Of a stretch of 21,270 nt of DNA, positions 10,766 through 21,270 are shown in pieces. The stretch spans positions 1 to 21,270 of the forward strand of contig CAJVPJ010000591.1 of NCBI GenBank assembly GCA_910592205.1, written 5' to 3'. Under the pieces are notes generated by a model. That model searched no databases, was not told the origin of the DNA, and was given only the letters and a program-made list of their open reading frames with translations. Origin of the DNA: Paraglomus occultum. Its lineage: Eukaryota > Glomeromycota > Glomeromycetes > Paraglomerales > Paraglomeraceae. Made by a program: the position numbers and the translations under genes. The first letter of the stretch is position 1, and every line of letters starts with the position of its first letter.

Positions 10766-12126
10766 ATGACTTTACAGTTACAGTCAGCGCTACTACTCAG
10801 AAAACAGCTTAAAGGTATCAACTAGTAACATTATGAATCTCCGTTCAGCAAGTAAACACATTGCAAGTAAAATATTGCTGACGGACTGTATGCTTTTTGT
10901 AGAGTTGAGTAAACACCCTGTAGAGGGTTTCTCTGCTGGTTTGGTCGATGATGAGAACGTCTATGAGGTATGGCGCCGTGCTTAGTAATTTAATATGATA
11001 GTATTCGCATAAGTTGATAGTCGTAGAATATATACCATCGAGAAGAAGTTTAAATGGTTTATATTCACAATATATATCCACTGTGATTTCATTATATACG
11101 TACAATATGACGACTGATCAAGATGTCTATTTGCCTATTGTAAAGGTATGAGATCTCTCTTTTCATTACACAGACAGGAATATAATGTAAAATGAATTTA
11201 TGAAAATGACTCTGATCAAATTACTATTACAATTATCCAAGTGGGAAATCATGATTTTGGGACCACCAGAAACATTATAGTAAGTATGTTTGTTCGTAAT
11301 GACAGATCTATGCTCAAGGAGAATCCATGTTTAGACTGAAGTATCTTGTTGACACTTTCACGTTTGGTTTTTTCTTCCATAAACAGCGAAGGTGGCTTTT
11401 TCAAGGCGAACATGACATTTCCAAAGGTAGTTTATCTCTCCCGAACGATGCTACTCATGATATTTGTGCAGCCATAAACACTTGCACGTCGTATTTTACA
11501 ATTTCTAGGACTACCCTTTAATGCCTCCTTCACTTAGATTTGTCACAGAGATGTGGCATCCTAATGGTAAATATACGTCAGAAATATCTCTTCGTTTTCG
11601 TTAGTCTTTCTCTTAACTGTTCTATATATGATATTAAATAGTATATCCGAATGGAGATGTGTGCATTTCAATCTTGGTAAGAGCAGCGCTGCATTCGTTA
11701 CAAATAGATATATGCGTGCGATTCCGATCAAAACGTTTGATTTCATTTTTTTGCAATAAAATTTTGTTCCATTCAGCATCCACCAGGTGAAGATAGATTT
11801 GGGTACGAAGATGCAGGGGAGAGATGGATGCCCGTACATACAGTAGAAACAATCTTGCTGAGCGTAATTTCAATGTTATCTTCGCCTAATGATGAATCAC
11901 CTGCAAATATTGAAGCTGCTGTAAGTTAAACAGTTTGTCTGTTGGAATTGAATTACTACGTCACATATAATCCCATGTGTTTGAAATCAACAAATTTGTT
12001 TGTCTTCGCACTCGGTCTTACCATCCTTTCGTTTAACGTTTGCATATGCAGAAGGAATGGCGAGAGAACTATCCAGCGTTCAAGAAAAGAGTTCAACGTC
12101 TTGTACGGCGATCGGCCGAAATGTAA
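10766..12126 (+). CDS. UBC15: Ubiquitin-conjugating enzyme E2, Ubc15/UBE2G1 type, 8 exons
   Basis: Exons 10766-10814, 10903-10967, 11242-11279, 11387-11426, 11509-11566, 11642-11676, 11777-11920, 12052-12126. The total is 504 nt and 167 aa, the same length as fission yeast Ubc15. E2 enzymes take ubiquitin from E1 as a thioester and pass it on with an E3. The fold reads through in order: [41 protein letters not shown], the PP motif (PLMPPSLRF), HPN at 81-83, and the catalytic Cys91 in GDVCISIL. After Cys91 comes the acidic insertion ([17 protein letters not shown]) that marks the UBE2G/Ubc7/Cdc34 class, which favours Lys48 chains; then [13 protein letters not shown] and SPANIEAA. The C-terminus is a basic helix ([10 protein letters not shown]). 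UBE2G1 rather than UBE2G2/Ubc7 is preferred from the overall sequence. AATAAA overlaps the stop codon (12125-12130). Confidence 0.95.
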
Positions 12127-14122
12127 TAAATAGATAAGTAGGTTGCGGGCTTTGAACTAGATGCTGATTCTGTAGCAAAGAGTGAGTGTAAACTATTAAA
12201 CTTTACATAAACAATAAATAAATACTTCTACGGGTCAATGGTGTGCAACAAGTCATAATTCGCGCCTCGAATCGTCTTGATATTACGTTCTGTTTCTAAA
12301 AACTATATACTTACATATTTATAGACATCACTGACGTTTGTTTAATTTCATAACTCATCTATTTTCCTAGACCATAAGAGGCTTTCATTGTGAACCGCCT
12401 AGCTCATATAGATTTGTGTACGACAATCACAAATAATTGAGAAAAATGCTCAAGAACCGAGATTTTCTCTAAGCGTTGTACCTTAAAATAATCTATAACT
12501 ATTCTGAGGGCTAAAGGATTCAATTATCGAATTTCGGCCGTTATAGTCTGTTTCAAGTTCACGTTTATAACACCTGTTAACGAGTGCTGGTGGATGTTTA
12601 ATAAACTCGAACATATTTTATACGCCTAGCGAGAATTTATGCATATTTGATTTTTATAATCGTTCAGTAACAAAAGACAAATTTATAAGGAAGCTCGATT
12701 CTGTTAAAACCTTCACTTATGAAACTTCTACCTGATGCAAACTAATTCGAAAAGAAGCCAACTGTCAAAAAAAGCATAATGTATCAATCGCATTCATAAT
12801 GACATAACTAACAGTACAATTTGACTAAATAGAAAATGTAAATACCGGTAGGGTGTTTTCATGTGCGATTATAATCTCATATTAATATTAACATCCAAAC
12901 TCTTGAGAAAAATACTGATACAAATACAAGACTCAAACGTTAAAGTATAACAATTTTAAGAACATAATTTTTGCATTATGCATGCAACATAAAATTTGTC
13001 ATAGTAATGTTTCCCAGAACAGCATGCAATTGGAATGTTAAAATTGAAGATAATGGCACTATTGAACTTTGAAAAACACAATACCGCCTCAAATGGGACA
13101 TCACAAGATCACAAAGTAACACTAGTACTAGTCGAATCTAATATTAAATTAGTATTACTATTACAGTTTTCTTATCCGTATACTCATTATCTGCCTTACA
13201 GTCTCATGGCGATGGGACTACAACACATGCTTATCCGGAAGGCATTAAGGCAGTGACGTAAGTTGATGAAAGAGTCAAACCCAAGAACAATAATATTGAT
13301 TGTACATATCTTTTACACCTTCATATGGTCGGGTCGTAAATGAAGCGAGACAAGAGCATTTTGCCAACAAAAATATGATAGCTCAAACAGAGTTGATCCT
13401 GTCATTACTTTACAAATCATAGATAGTATTGACTATAGCGAAAGATGACATCGGTAGTATTATAGTATTATTGCTTTACCCCGATTATAAAAAGTTGTTC
13501 CATGTATTCGATCACTGCAATATCCTTAGCGTAGCTATCATTTGAATACAAAGCGTTGTGAGTACGAGAACTAAATCGTTTGAGACATGGCAATCGTTCA
13601 AGTTTATTATAATATATATCATACTGCGAATACTTCTGGGTAACTCTTGGAAATGGCTATAAGCATTATGAACAAATTCAATTATCAGAGACTTGCGACT
13701 TGTAATTCAAGATTGATTACATAGAGAGCGTTCAGGAGTGGTTCTACAGCATATAACTACCAGAGATGTGTGTTGACTAGCTGATTAATAGCAATGTTGG
13801 TAATAAGAGAATAGAAACTGCAGTACATGTCTTGAAAACCACATATCAATCTTGTGCTTTGTATCATTTATCCCAACAATGAATTCGGTAATGATACACA
13901 GTAATCGGAGTTTTTGCGATGATGGAATGAATCATAGATTGATTGTATCTAATTGTGGCAATAACCGATAATCTTAATTATCATCAAAGATCAAGATGCA
14001 GGATATTGATCTAAATAAGCAAGGCTTTGCTAACATCAAGATGTAGATAACTGGAACATATAAGACTCGAGCCTCAAAGAAGCATATCTCCAACTGAAAC
14101 TTGAACAATCACATTCTGCAAA
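12127..14122. other. 2-kb non-coding interval upstream of argininosuccinate lyase
   Basis: No gene recognised on either strand. A 73-codon frame at 13035-13256 looks like chance. Small items: tandem ACTAGT at 13121-13132 next to a partly palindromic TA-rich run (to about 13165), and A-rich polyadenylation-like sequence (AATAAATAAAT) near 12211-12221 serving Ubc15. I found no clear TGASTCA Gcn4 site near the lyase start. Confidence 0.5.
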
Positions 14123-15952
<1,830 letters not shown>

Positions 15953-16096
15953 CTTGGATAACGTGTTGCATATTCATCAGGATGATTTGATCGTCTTATT
16001 TAATGCTTGAACAATAATAATAAAAAAACATCATTATAATTTTAATATAATTGGCAGGACTATGATTTTTGCATTGGCGCTAACACAATACATTGT
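15953..16096. other. 144-bp tail-to-tail spacer between ASL and Zwilch
   Basis: Shared 3' region of two converging genes. The plus-strand run AATAATAATAAAAAAA (about 16013-16028) can serve as the lyase polyadenylation element; TTATTATTATT on the other strand shows the same A/T bias. Confidence 0.5.
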
Positions 16097-19000
16097 TTAT
16101 TGCGAACTATATCGCAGTTGACTCGTTGCGATAGTCATATGATACTTGTGGTTTTTATTCGTTATTAGCTCTGTTCCCGCTCCGGTCAAAGACATCTCTT
16201 CGTCTATCGCATCGACAAAGACCTTATCATCCGTTTCCATGACTGCATGTAAATACAAATAGATTACAAAGCAGAATTACATATATTTGCTTTAATACAA
16301 GCTAGCGATAATACGTTCTTTGCAAAATAATTACATCACATACCATCTTGTGTTTCGCGTTTCTCATTAAGCGTGTCCAACTGGTCGAATTGAACGAAAA
16401 AGATATCGCTGTATGCTTTGACTGAATGTGATACTAGTCCCCCCCCTTTCTCTGCCAGATCCTCCCTAATTGACATCTCCCAATACGTCGGTAAAATCGT
16501 CTGCTTGCTGCTATTTATAAAAAAAAAAATTAGAATTCAATATACGTGTCATACAAATTGTTATCCAACCCTACCTCTTAAAAAGATCCGTTATCAGTTG
16601 CTCTGTGGCGCTGGAGTATTTAGGAAGATACACTGTACATGATAAAGGTGCCTGGACCCGCGGGTTGTTTATCTCATCTACAGGAAAACCTTTGTAATAA
16701 TCAACTAGTGTCCGGATAAGATTTCTCATGCTCTCATAAGGAACTTGAGGCAAAGCACGCTTGACAAAGGACCACGTTTCCACAATTCGGTGAAGCTGAC
16801 GCAATCGTTCTATTTGTTCCGAAAGTTGTTGCGTCGCGTCGAGAAAAGGCTCCTGCGCGAATAGAACGATGAAATCGATTAGTATATCGTCAATATTCGA
16901 AATATATTAAGAGACGTTTTTAGGTCGGGCAGTTTACCAATTCGCTCCAGGTTACCAAATCATTTCCTAAATAATGATCATAAACAAATTGTAACCATTA
17001 GAAAAAGTAGCTATACAGAAAAAAAAAAGACCAATAAGGAATGACGTAATAAATCATCTGCTGTGTTTTACGTGTTCCTGTAGAAAGCTCACCAATCAAA
17101 TGATAACAATAGTCTCTTTTCAATTTGAATAAACCAACTTCAATCATACATTCTAGAGGTTGTCCTAACCAGAAGTTGAATATATCATGAATATGTTCCT
17201 TGACTTCATTGTAATCCGTCGATGTTTGTATTCTCGCCAATTTAAGACATTCACGTATTGTATTGGCAAAGCTTGAATGGTTATCCTTGTGACACTAAGA
17301 TAAAACATTAAAAGTGTGATATAAGCTGACAGATAATACTCGTTGTATATGCATATATGCATATATGCTAAGGATTGCAATACCGTTGGTTGCAGTTTTC
17401 CTGTTTCTAATTCTTCAAATACAACAGCTAATGCAGAAACAAGATCTGTATGGTTTTTGGCTCCTGAAAATTATTTGAGTAATAGTTTACATTCAGCCAT
17501 GCAAACTAAATTTTCTAAATACTGACAATAAACAAAATACCACCTTGACAAAAATTCCACAATTTTTCTGTAAAATCTAGATCCTTCCTGTGCACCAACG
17601 AGGAATTTTGAAAACTCATGAAGGAAGTAGTCGTCTCATCGCCTATGTTCGAAACACTGCCTTCAAACTTCACATCTTTGGTGAATAGAGCAAAATGTAG
17701 TCAAATTTCCGTTCATGAAATTCTATTTACAATAGTTACGAACCTTCAAGGAACACTCTGACAGTTTGCGCAATTCCATTAAAAGTCTCATTCATTGACT
17801 CAGTCACGTTGGTTCCCCAACCGTCTCCGGAGAAAGCGGCGAGGTACCATTTGATGAGTCTGGTTAATTCGACAAGAAGTCCACATGTTGGCTGATGATT
17901 CACAATATCATATTCACCGCTGGCAATATTGATGTTCTGAAACAGTATTAGGCAACATGTAATGCGGAAAAAAAAGTACCAAAATAAATTACCAGAGAGA
18001 CAGCCGCAAGAGATGGTGGCGGTGATAATGGTTGATGGATGTCTTGCCAGCATATTTCAAGAGTGATTGTACTAGGAGACTCCTTAAAAGCCTAATGCTT
18101 GGTCTAGTTAGGTAAGTACAATAACAAAAAGAAAGCGATTGTATGTGTGAGAACCATGTTGGATACCTTCTTTCCGAGTGTTAGGTCGAGGCGATATTTG
18201 GCAAAAACCTGTCCTGATAAAGTCTACGTAATTATTAATTAAGGAATCAATAGAGCTCACGGGTATTGACAACTCGCATTGACTGATCAAATACCTCTAA
18301 GCTATTCTTTTCCTGACCCATTGCTTCTCGATACCTTTCTAACAAGACATCTAAAGATGGTATGCTCAAGCATTCTTCGCCTTGGACACTTGAAACTTCA
18401 CCTAAATTAACAGAACGAGCTGTTAAATTATCCCGCGCGTCAACTGACAAACAAGATTCAGTTTTAATACTAACCTTCATCTTCTACTACATAAAGTCTC
18501 TTCAACATATTTGTTTGCCGGGTAGAAAAATTCTTCGTAATGCCACCTGAGATCATTTTTCATCTGTTTATCAAGTTGTTACAATTCGGAAAGCAAAAAC
18601 CGTAAAGGAGATATTTACCATCCAAGTCCAATTCCAATCCTATGTATGACTTTGTACCTACACAGAACGCAAATACCGCAGATAGGTCCTTGGCTTCTTC
18701 CTGGTATGATTGGGCTAAACTAAGGAGTGAAAGGTAATATCTGTAGAAATGGGCGCTTGTCAATTTATTTTCTGCAATCGCATGAACGATATTGTTAGCT
18801 GCCGAATAATAGACCTCGTTCTTAATTCGAACACCAACCTGGCATCTTCCTGCGAAAGTGGTTCCAATGTCGTCTGATCTGCTTTCATTCTATACTCGAT
18901 GACATTCTCGCGTGAAATCGGCTATAATTTGGATTAGTAAATCTGATAGTACAGACGTTAAAACTCGAACAAATCACAAAGGGATAAACGATACCTCAAC

Positions 19001-19117
19001 TCCACCCAGAAACCACTTTTTATCAGTAGCTCTTGAACTAATCACTATTCGGGGCGTTGCTTCAAGTTCTCGAACAATGTTGGTCTTCGCCCATGCGAGA
19101 TATTTGTGACAAGTCAT
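16097..19117 (-). CDS. ZWILCH: Zwilch homologue, kinetochore RZZ complex subunit, 15 exons
   Basis: Exons (complement): 18995-19117, 18839-18921, 18619-18740, 18475-18546, 18295-18419, 18167-18223, 17993-18091, 17744-17936, 17544-17660, 17384-17463, 17093-17294, 16938-16966, 16575-16852, 16344-16510, 16097-16242. The total is 1893 nt and 630 aa, with all junctions in phase. It resembles animal Zwilch (human 591 aa) in colinear blocks: GQVFAKYRLDL (~180), WQDIHQPLSPPPSLAAVSLN with SGEYD (~210-235), HRKDLDFTEKLW (315-326), LECMIEVGLFKLKRDY (404-419) running into LIG, RLRQLHRIVE (450-459) and DYYKGFPVDE (485-494). Zwilch binds Rod and ZW10 in the RZZ complex, which recruits Spindly, dynein and Mad1-Mad2 to unattached kinetochores. 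The start at 19117 gives an N-terminus of normal length. Exon 12 is only 29 nt. Exon 14 can begin three bases later (tandem CAG acceptor) and holds an 8-base G run. The family call rests on remembered similarity, not a search. Confidence 0.85.
17346..17368. repeat. Palindromic TATATGCA tandem in Zwilch intron 10
   Basis: Three copies of a TATATGC unit in a row, self-complementary, between the exon 10 donor and the exon 11 branch region. It could form a small hairpin in the intron RNA. Confidence 0.6.
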
Positions 19118-19175
19118 TGAATGCCCGTGTAATCCTTAATCTCATTTTTGAACAATTTAATTTTCTGTATCTTAC

Positions 19176-19472
19176 TGCTTGTTTGTCAGCAACGGAATTC
19201 TTGGTTAATAAAAAGAATGACTTTTTATATCCATAAAGAGCTCTGAGCGGATGTTGAACTGGTGCATGAAAATACCACACGAGAGCATTCTGAAACATCC
19301 CCGGTTTAAGTTCCTACAAATAATATGTTAGAATGATTATATAATTAAAAAAAACACTAGTGTGCATAATCACCGTGGTCGCGTCAGGAGAACAAATGAT
19401 GGACTGCAAGGTTTCTACTAACTGCATGCATTGAGCCTGCAGAGGCCGCGAGACAGCAGGTCCGTCAAGCAT
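19176..19472 (-). CDS. Two candidate exons of unknown protein upstream of Zwilch
   Basis: Exon A (19374-19472) begins with an ATG and encodes 33 residues (MLDGPAVSRPLQAQ...). A convincing 60-nt intron follows (donor GTGATT, branch-like CTAAC, acceptor TTTGTAG). Exon B (19176-19313) continues in phase for 46 residues (ELKPGMFQNALVWYFHAP...) up to a good donor GTAAGA. I recognise neither. Joining B to the Zwilch ATG exon upstream of its start is out of phase. Joining to an acceptor at 19084, inside Zwilch exon 1, is in phase and would give a longer N-terminus, but that acceptor is poor. The alternatives are a separate or truncated gene, or an alternative 5' end of Zwilch. Confidence 0.3.
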
Positions 19473-19479
19473 CTTTCAT

Positions 19480-19793
19480 ACGCGTTTAAAGCGCAATTGA
19501 TCGACGCATTTTTAGGTTGTAAGTATACTATGTCACATGCTGTCGATCAACTTGCAATGTAACTTTTGAACATTTAACAGATATCATAGTTTATTAATCA
19601 TTTAATGAGACACACGAAACAATAATATTAGTAGTATTTATAACTTGTTAAAAACAGTCGAGTCTTGGAGGTTCGATACTCGTTTTCAATGAAAAAGCGA
19701 AGTGGGAATCAGAGATATTGAGTTTGTTAAATAGCATATGGGGCATGCTGCAACAAAACCAGACAAAGTGAACATTCTATAAATGAGAGGCTG
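19480..19793. other. AT-rich spacer, nothing recognised
   Basis: Between the Zwilch 5' region and the transposon-like block. GAGTCTTGGAGGTTCGATACTC (two halves GAGT/ACTC) gives a small hairpin near 19660-19681, not a tRNA. Nothing else is seen. Confidence 0.4.
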
Positions 19794-20738
19794 ATTAGGA
19801 TGTGGCTGTAAAATAATCAGTGTGACTGATGACATTTTGAAAAGTAATAATGGTGCTCATAGGCCTGTTAATTTTAATGCTCACTTTATCATACCAGAAG
19901 GTGATGAATATAAACCATAACAGGGTTAATATAGGGTTATCTCTATATATAAAGAATATAAAAATTGAACTGATAAGCTATAAAAATATTTATTATGAAT
20001 AACATAAATAATAAACGAATTTCCAATAAAGTAACATATGGTGATACTGAATACCAAGACTTCACTGATTACAATGGCAGTTTAAAAAAGCTCTGAGAGA
20101 GCCTGGAGAACTCAGCAACTGAGTCTATAGAAAGTAGCTGAAAAAGACAATGAGAACTAGTTAGCAAACTTAATAAACCTCTCGACCAGCCAGTTTGAAT
20201 TATAGAGTATTTAGGACGAAAACAATTCTACTCTCAAAATAAATTACCTGTTGAATTAAATCTAATCATTGAAGAAATGGTAGCTGCTGATTATATTCAT
20301 CCTCTTCAACAGCTGGCATATAAGGAATTAGTTGAAAGAGACCAAAAAAGAAAAGAATACTTAAAAGAAATTGCTGATTGTCAAAAACATATAAATGATT
20401 TGGAAAAAGAAGAAAAAGAATATTTAGCTAACCTTCAAGAGGCCATCAATACTACAATGCCTGGCATTCAAGAATGGCAAGAAAAAGCCAGAAAAGAAAA
20501 AGAAATTAAAGAAATACTTGCTGAAGAAATTAAGGAATGGCAAGAAAAACAAGCCCCTAAGCCATTACCTTTTTTGCCTCAAAAACAAATCAAAATCAAA
20601 TTGTTAGCTAACAAGATTAAGACTCAATTCCAGCAGGTAGTGAAAGTTCCAGTATTTATTATTATATTTAAAGAAAAGCCAACTAATAATCCTTTTTCCA
20701 TTTACAGAACTTTACTTATAACCTGTTTGTTCTTTTAA
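19794..20738 (+). pseudogene. Decayed transposon-type gene with coiled-coil segment
   Basis: Several coding-like pieces follow each other on the plus strand with stops between them. Piece one is open from about 19794 to TAA at 19918 (includes GAHRPVNFNAHFIIPEG). Piece two is 19995-20096 (VTYGDTEYQDFTDYNG). Piece three starts after a stop near 20196 and runs through the ATG at 20277 to TAA at 20736-20738. Its last 153 codons form a Lys/Glu-rich coiled coil (EYLKEIADCQKH..., EIKEWQEKQAPKPLP), roughly residues 15-100. Codon use is more A-rich than in the housekeeping genes. I do not recognise the family. Its position against a transposon relic on the other strand and its broken frame suggest a mobile-element gene in decay; the 20277-20738 part might still be expressed. 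Confidence 0.5.
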
Positions 20739-20762
20739 AAGACAATCATTTGTTTTGAATAA

Positions 20763-21270
20763 TTAAACTGGCTTTGGACAAGTAATGTCTTTAAACTCAT
20801 CTTTGACAAATGCCGAATTTTCTGGTAAAGATACTCTTGCCTTTTTTAATCCAAAGGAGGAGGGGTTAGTACTAGGATGGAAAAAGATTTAAATTTTTTG
20901 GTAATTTCGGAAACACTTGCTTTTCTAGTTTTTAACAGATTAAATTCAGTATATGAGCTATTAGCAACCAACTGAGCTTTGACAATTCCAGGGTTAGCTG
21001 CTTCAAATACAAATGCTGATATTTTTGTAAACCACTCAATTTTTTAAAGAAAAATCCTAATACGGAATTAAGATCTAAATATTGAAAGGCTTTTCCGTTG
21101 TCATAACACTGAGCTTTGTTTAATCCTGCTGTACTCGATTTTTTCACGACTTCAACAATATGATTCACAAAATCTACGGTCGTTTTTCTATAGAGTTTTT
21201 TAATCAATCCAAAACTACCATCACACTTGAATTTAGTATGTCCAGGTATCATAAAATTTAATTCAATACT
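20763..21270 (-). pseudogene. C-terminal relic of a transposon-associated (DUF7869-like) gene, cut by window edge
   Basis: Reading leftward from the right edge, a frame open from the edge to 20932 contains MIPGHTKFKCDGSFGLIKK, KSSTAGLNKAQCYDNGKAF and KKLSGLQKYQHLYL. PGHTKF-x-x-D-x-x-FGL-x-K is the pattern I associate with DUF7869-type transposon proteins that are abundant in some fungi. The frame then shifts: NPGIVKAQLVANSS (about 20990 leftward) continues in another frame to TPPPLD and a TAA, then KRQEYLYQKIRHL, another shift, and CPKPV with TAA at 20763-20765. At least two frameshifts and one internal stop make this a dead copy. The family name is from memory. The N-terminal part lies beyond the window. 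Confidence 0.6.

Noticed and set aside
11280-11386. Reading [10 protein letters not shown] as UBC15 coding sequence after ETLY
   Set aside because: It needs a non-canonical acceptor. Splicing on to 11387 gives [13 protein letters not shown], the conserved E2 sequence.
13035-13256. 73-codon plus-strand ORF between UBC15 and ASL
   Set aside because: Low-complexity hydrophobic translation, no splice context and no recognisable family.
13262-13360. C/D snoRNA starting at TTGATGA
   Set aside because: No matching D box (CTGA) or terminal stem at a suitable distance.
18743-18853. Alternative Zwilch exon reading (RIKNEVYYSAANNIVHAIAE...)
   Set aside because: Open and attractive, but it cannot be joined in phase to the preceding exon. 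Treating 18741-18838 as an intron keeps phase and gives ARYYLSLLSLAQSY, which aligns with Zwilch.
19660-19681. tRNA-like T-arm (GGTTCGAT)
   Set aside because: The stem is short and mispaired, and no acceptor, D or anticodon arms are found in the 70 bases upstream.

Overview
The window looks like nuclear DNA of a fungus, most likely an early-diverging, AT-rich, intron-rich lineage. Glomeromycotina is my best guess. The reasons are dense short GT-AG introns with CTAAC-type branch points, a fungal-style TRAPP-II subunit, a 167-residue Ubc15/UBE2G1-type enzyme, and degraded transposon genes at the right edge that resemble families I associate with arbuscular mycorrhizal fungi. The lineage call is inference, not something the sequence proves.

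Layout, left to right. 1-700: unrecognised sequence, then a pyrimidine-rich promoter-like tract. 711-1207 (+): a broken homeobox gene whose homeodomain is still readable if the frame is allowed to shift. 1653-2033: a 381-bp palindromic MITE with 20-bp terminal inverted repeats and TA target duplications. 2291-2620 (+): mitochondrial ribosomal protein uS14m. 2798-8650 (-): TRS120/TRAPPC9, rebuilt here as 22 exons (1324 aa) with every exon junction in phase. 8651-10765: mostly non-coding. 10766-12126 (+): a Ubc15/UBE2G1 ubiquitin-conjugating enzyme, 8 exons. 12127-14122: non-coding. 14123-15952 (+): argininosuccinate lyase, 6 exons. 16097-19117 (-): a Zwilch homologue, 15 exons, 630 aa. 19176-19472 (-): two unexplained candidate exons. 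19794-21270: decayed transposon-type coding sequence on both strands, running off the edge.

The genes have unrelated housekeeping roles: mitochondrial translation, Golgi Rab activation, ubiquitin transfer, arginine synthesis and mitotic checkpoint. They do not form a functional cluster. Two pairs are tail-to-tail with short shared 3' spacers: uS14m/TRS120 (177 bp) and ASL/Zwilch (144 bp). The uS14m and TRS120 genes both carry GTCACGTG about 50-65 bp upstream of their start codons.

The most interesting item is Zwilch. It is a subunit of the kinetochore RZZ complex, which is not known from model yeasts. Most single-frame ORFs here are exon fragments or shadows; the gene models were obtained by splicing by eye and phase checking, not by alignment software.
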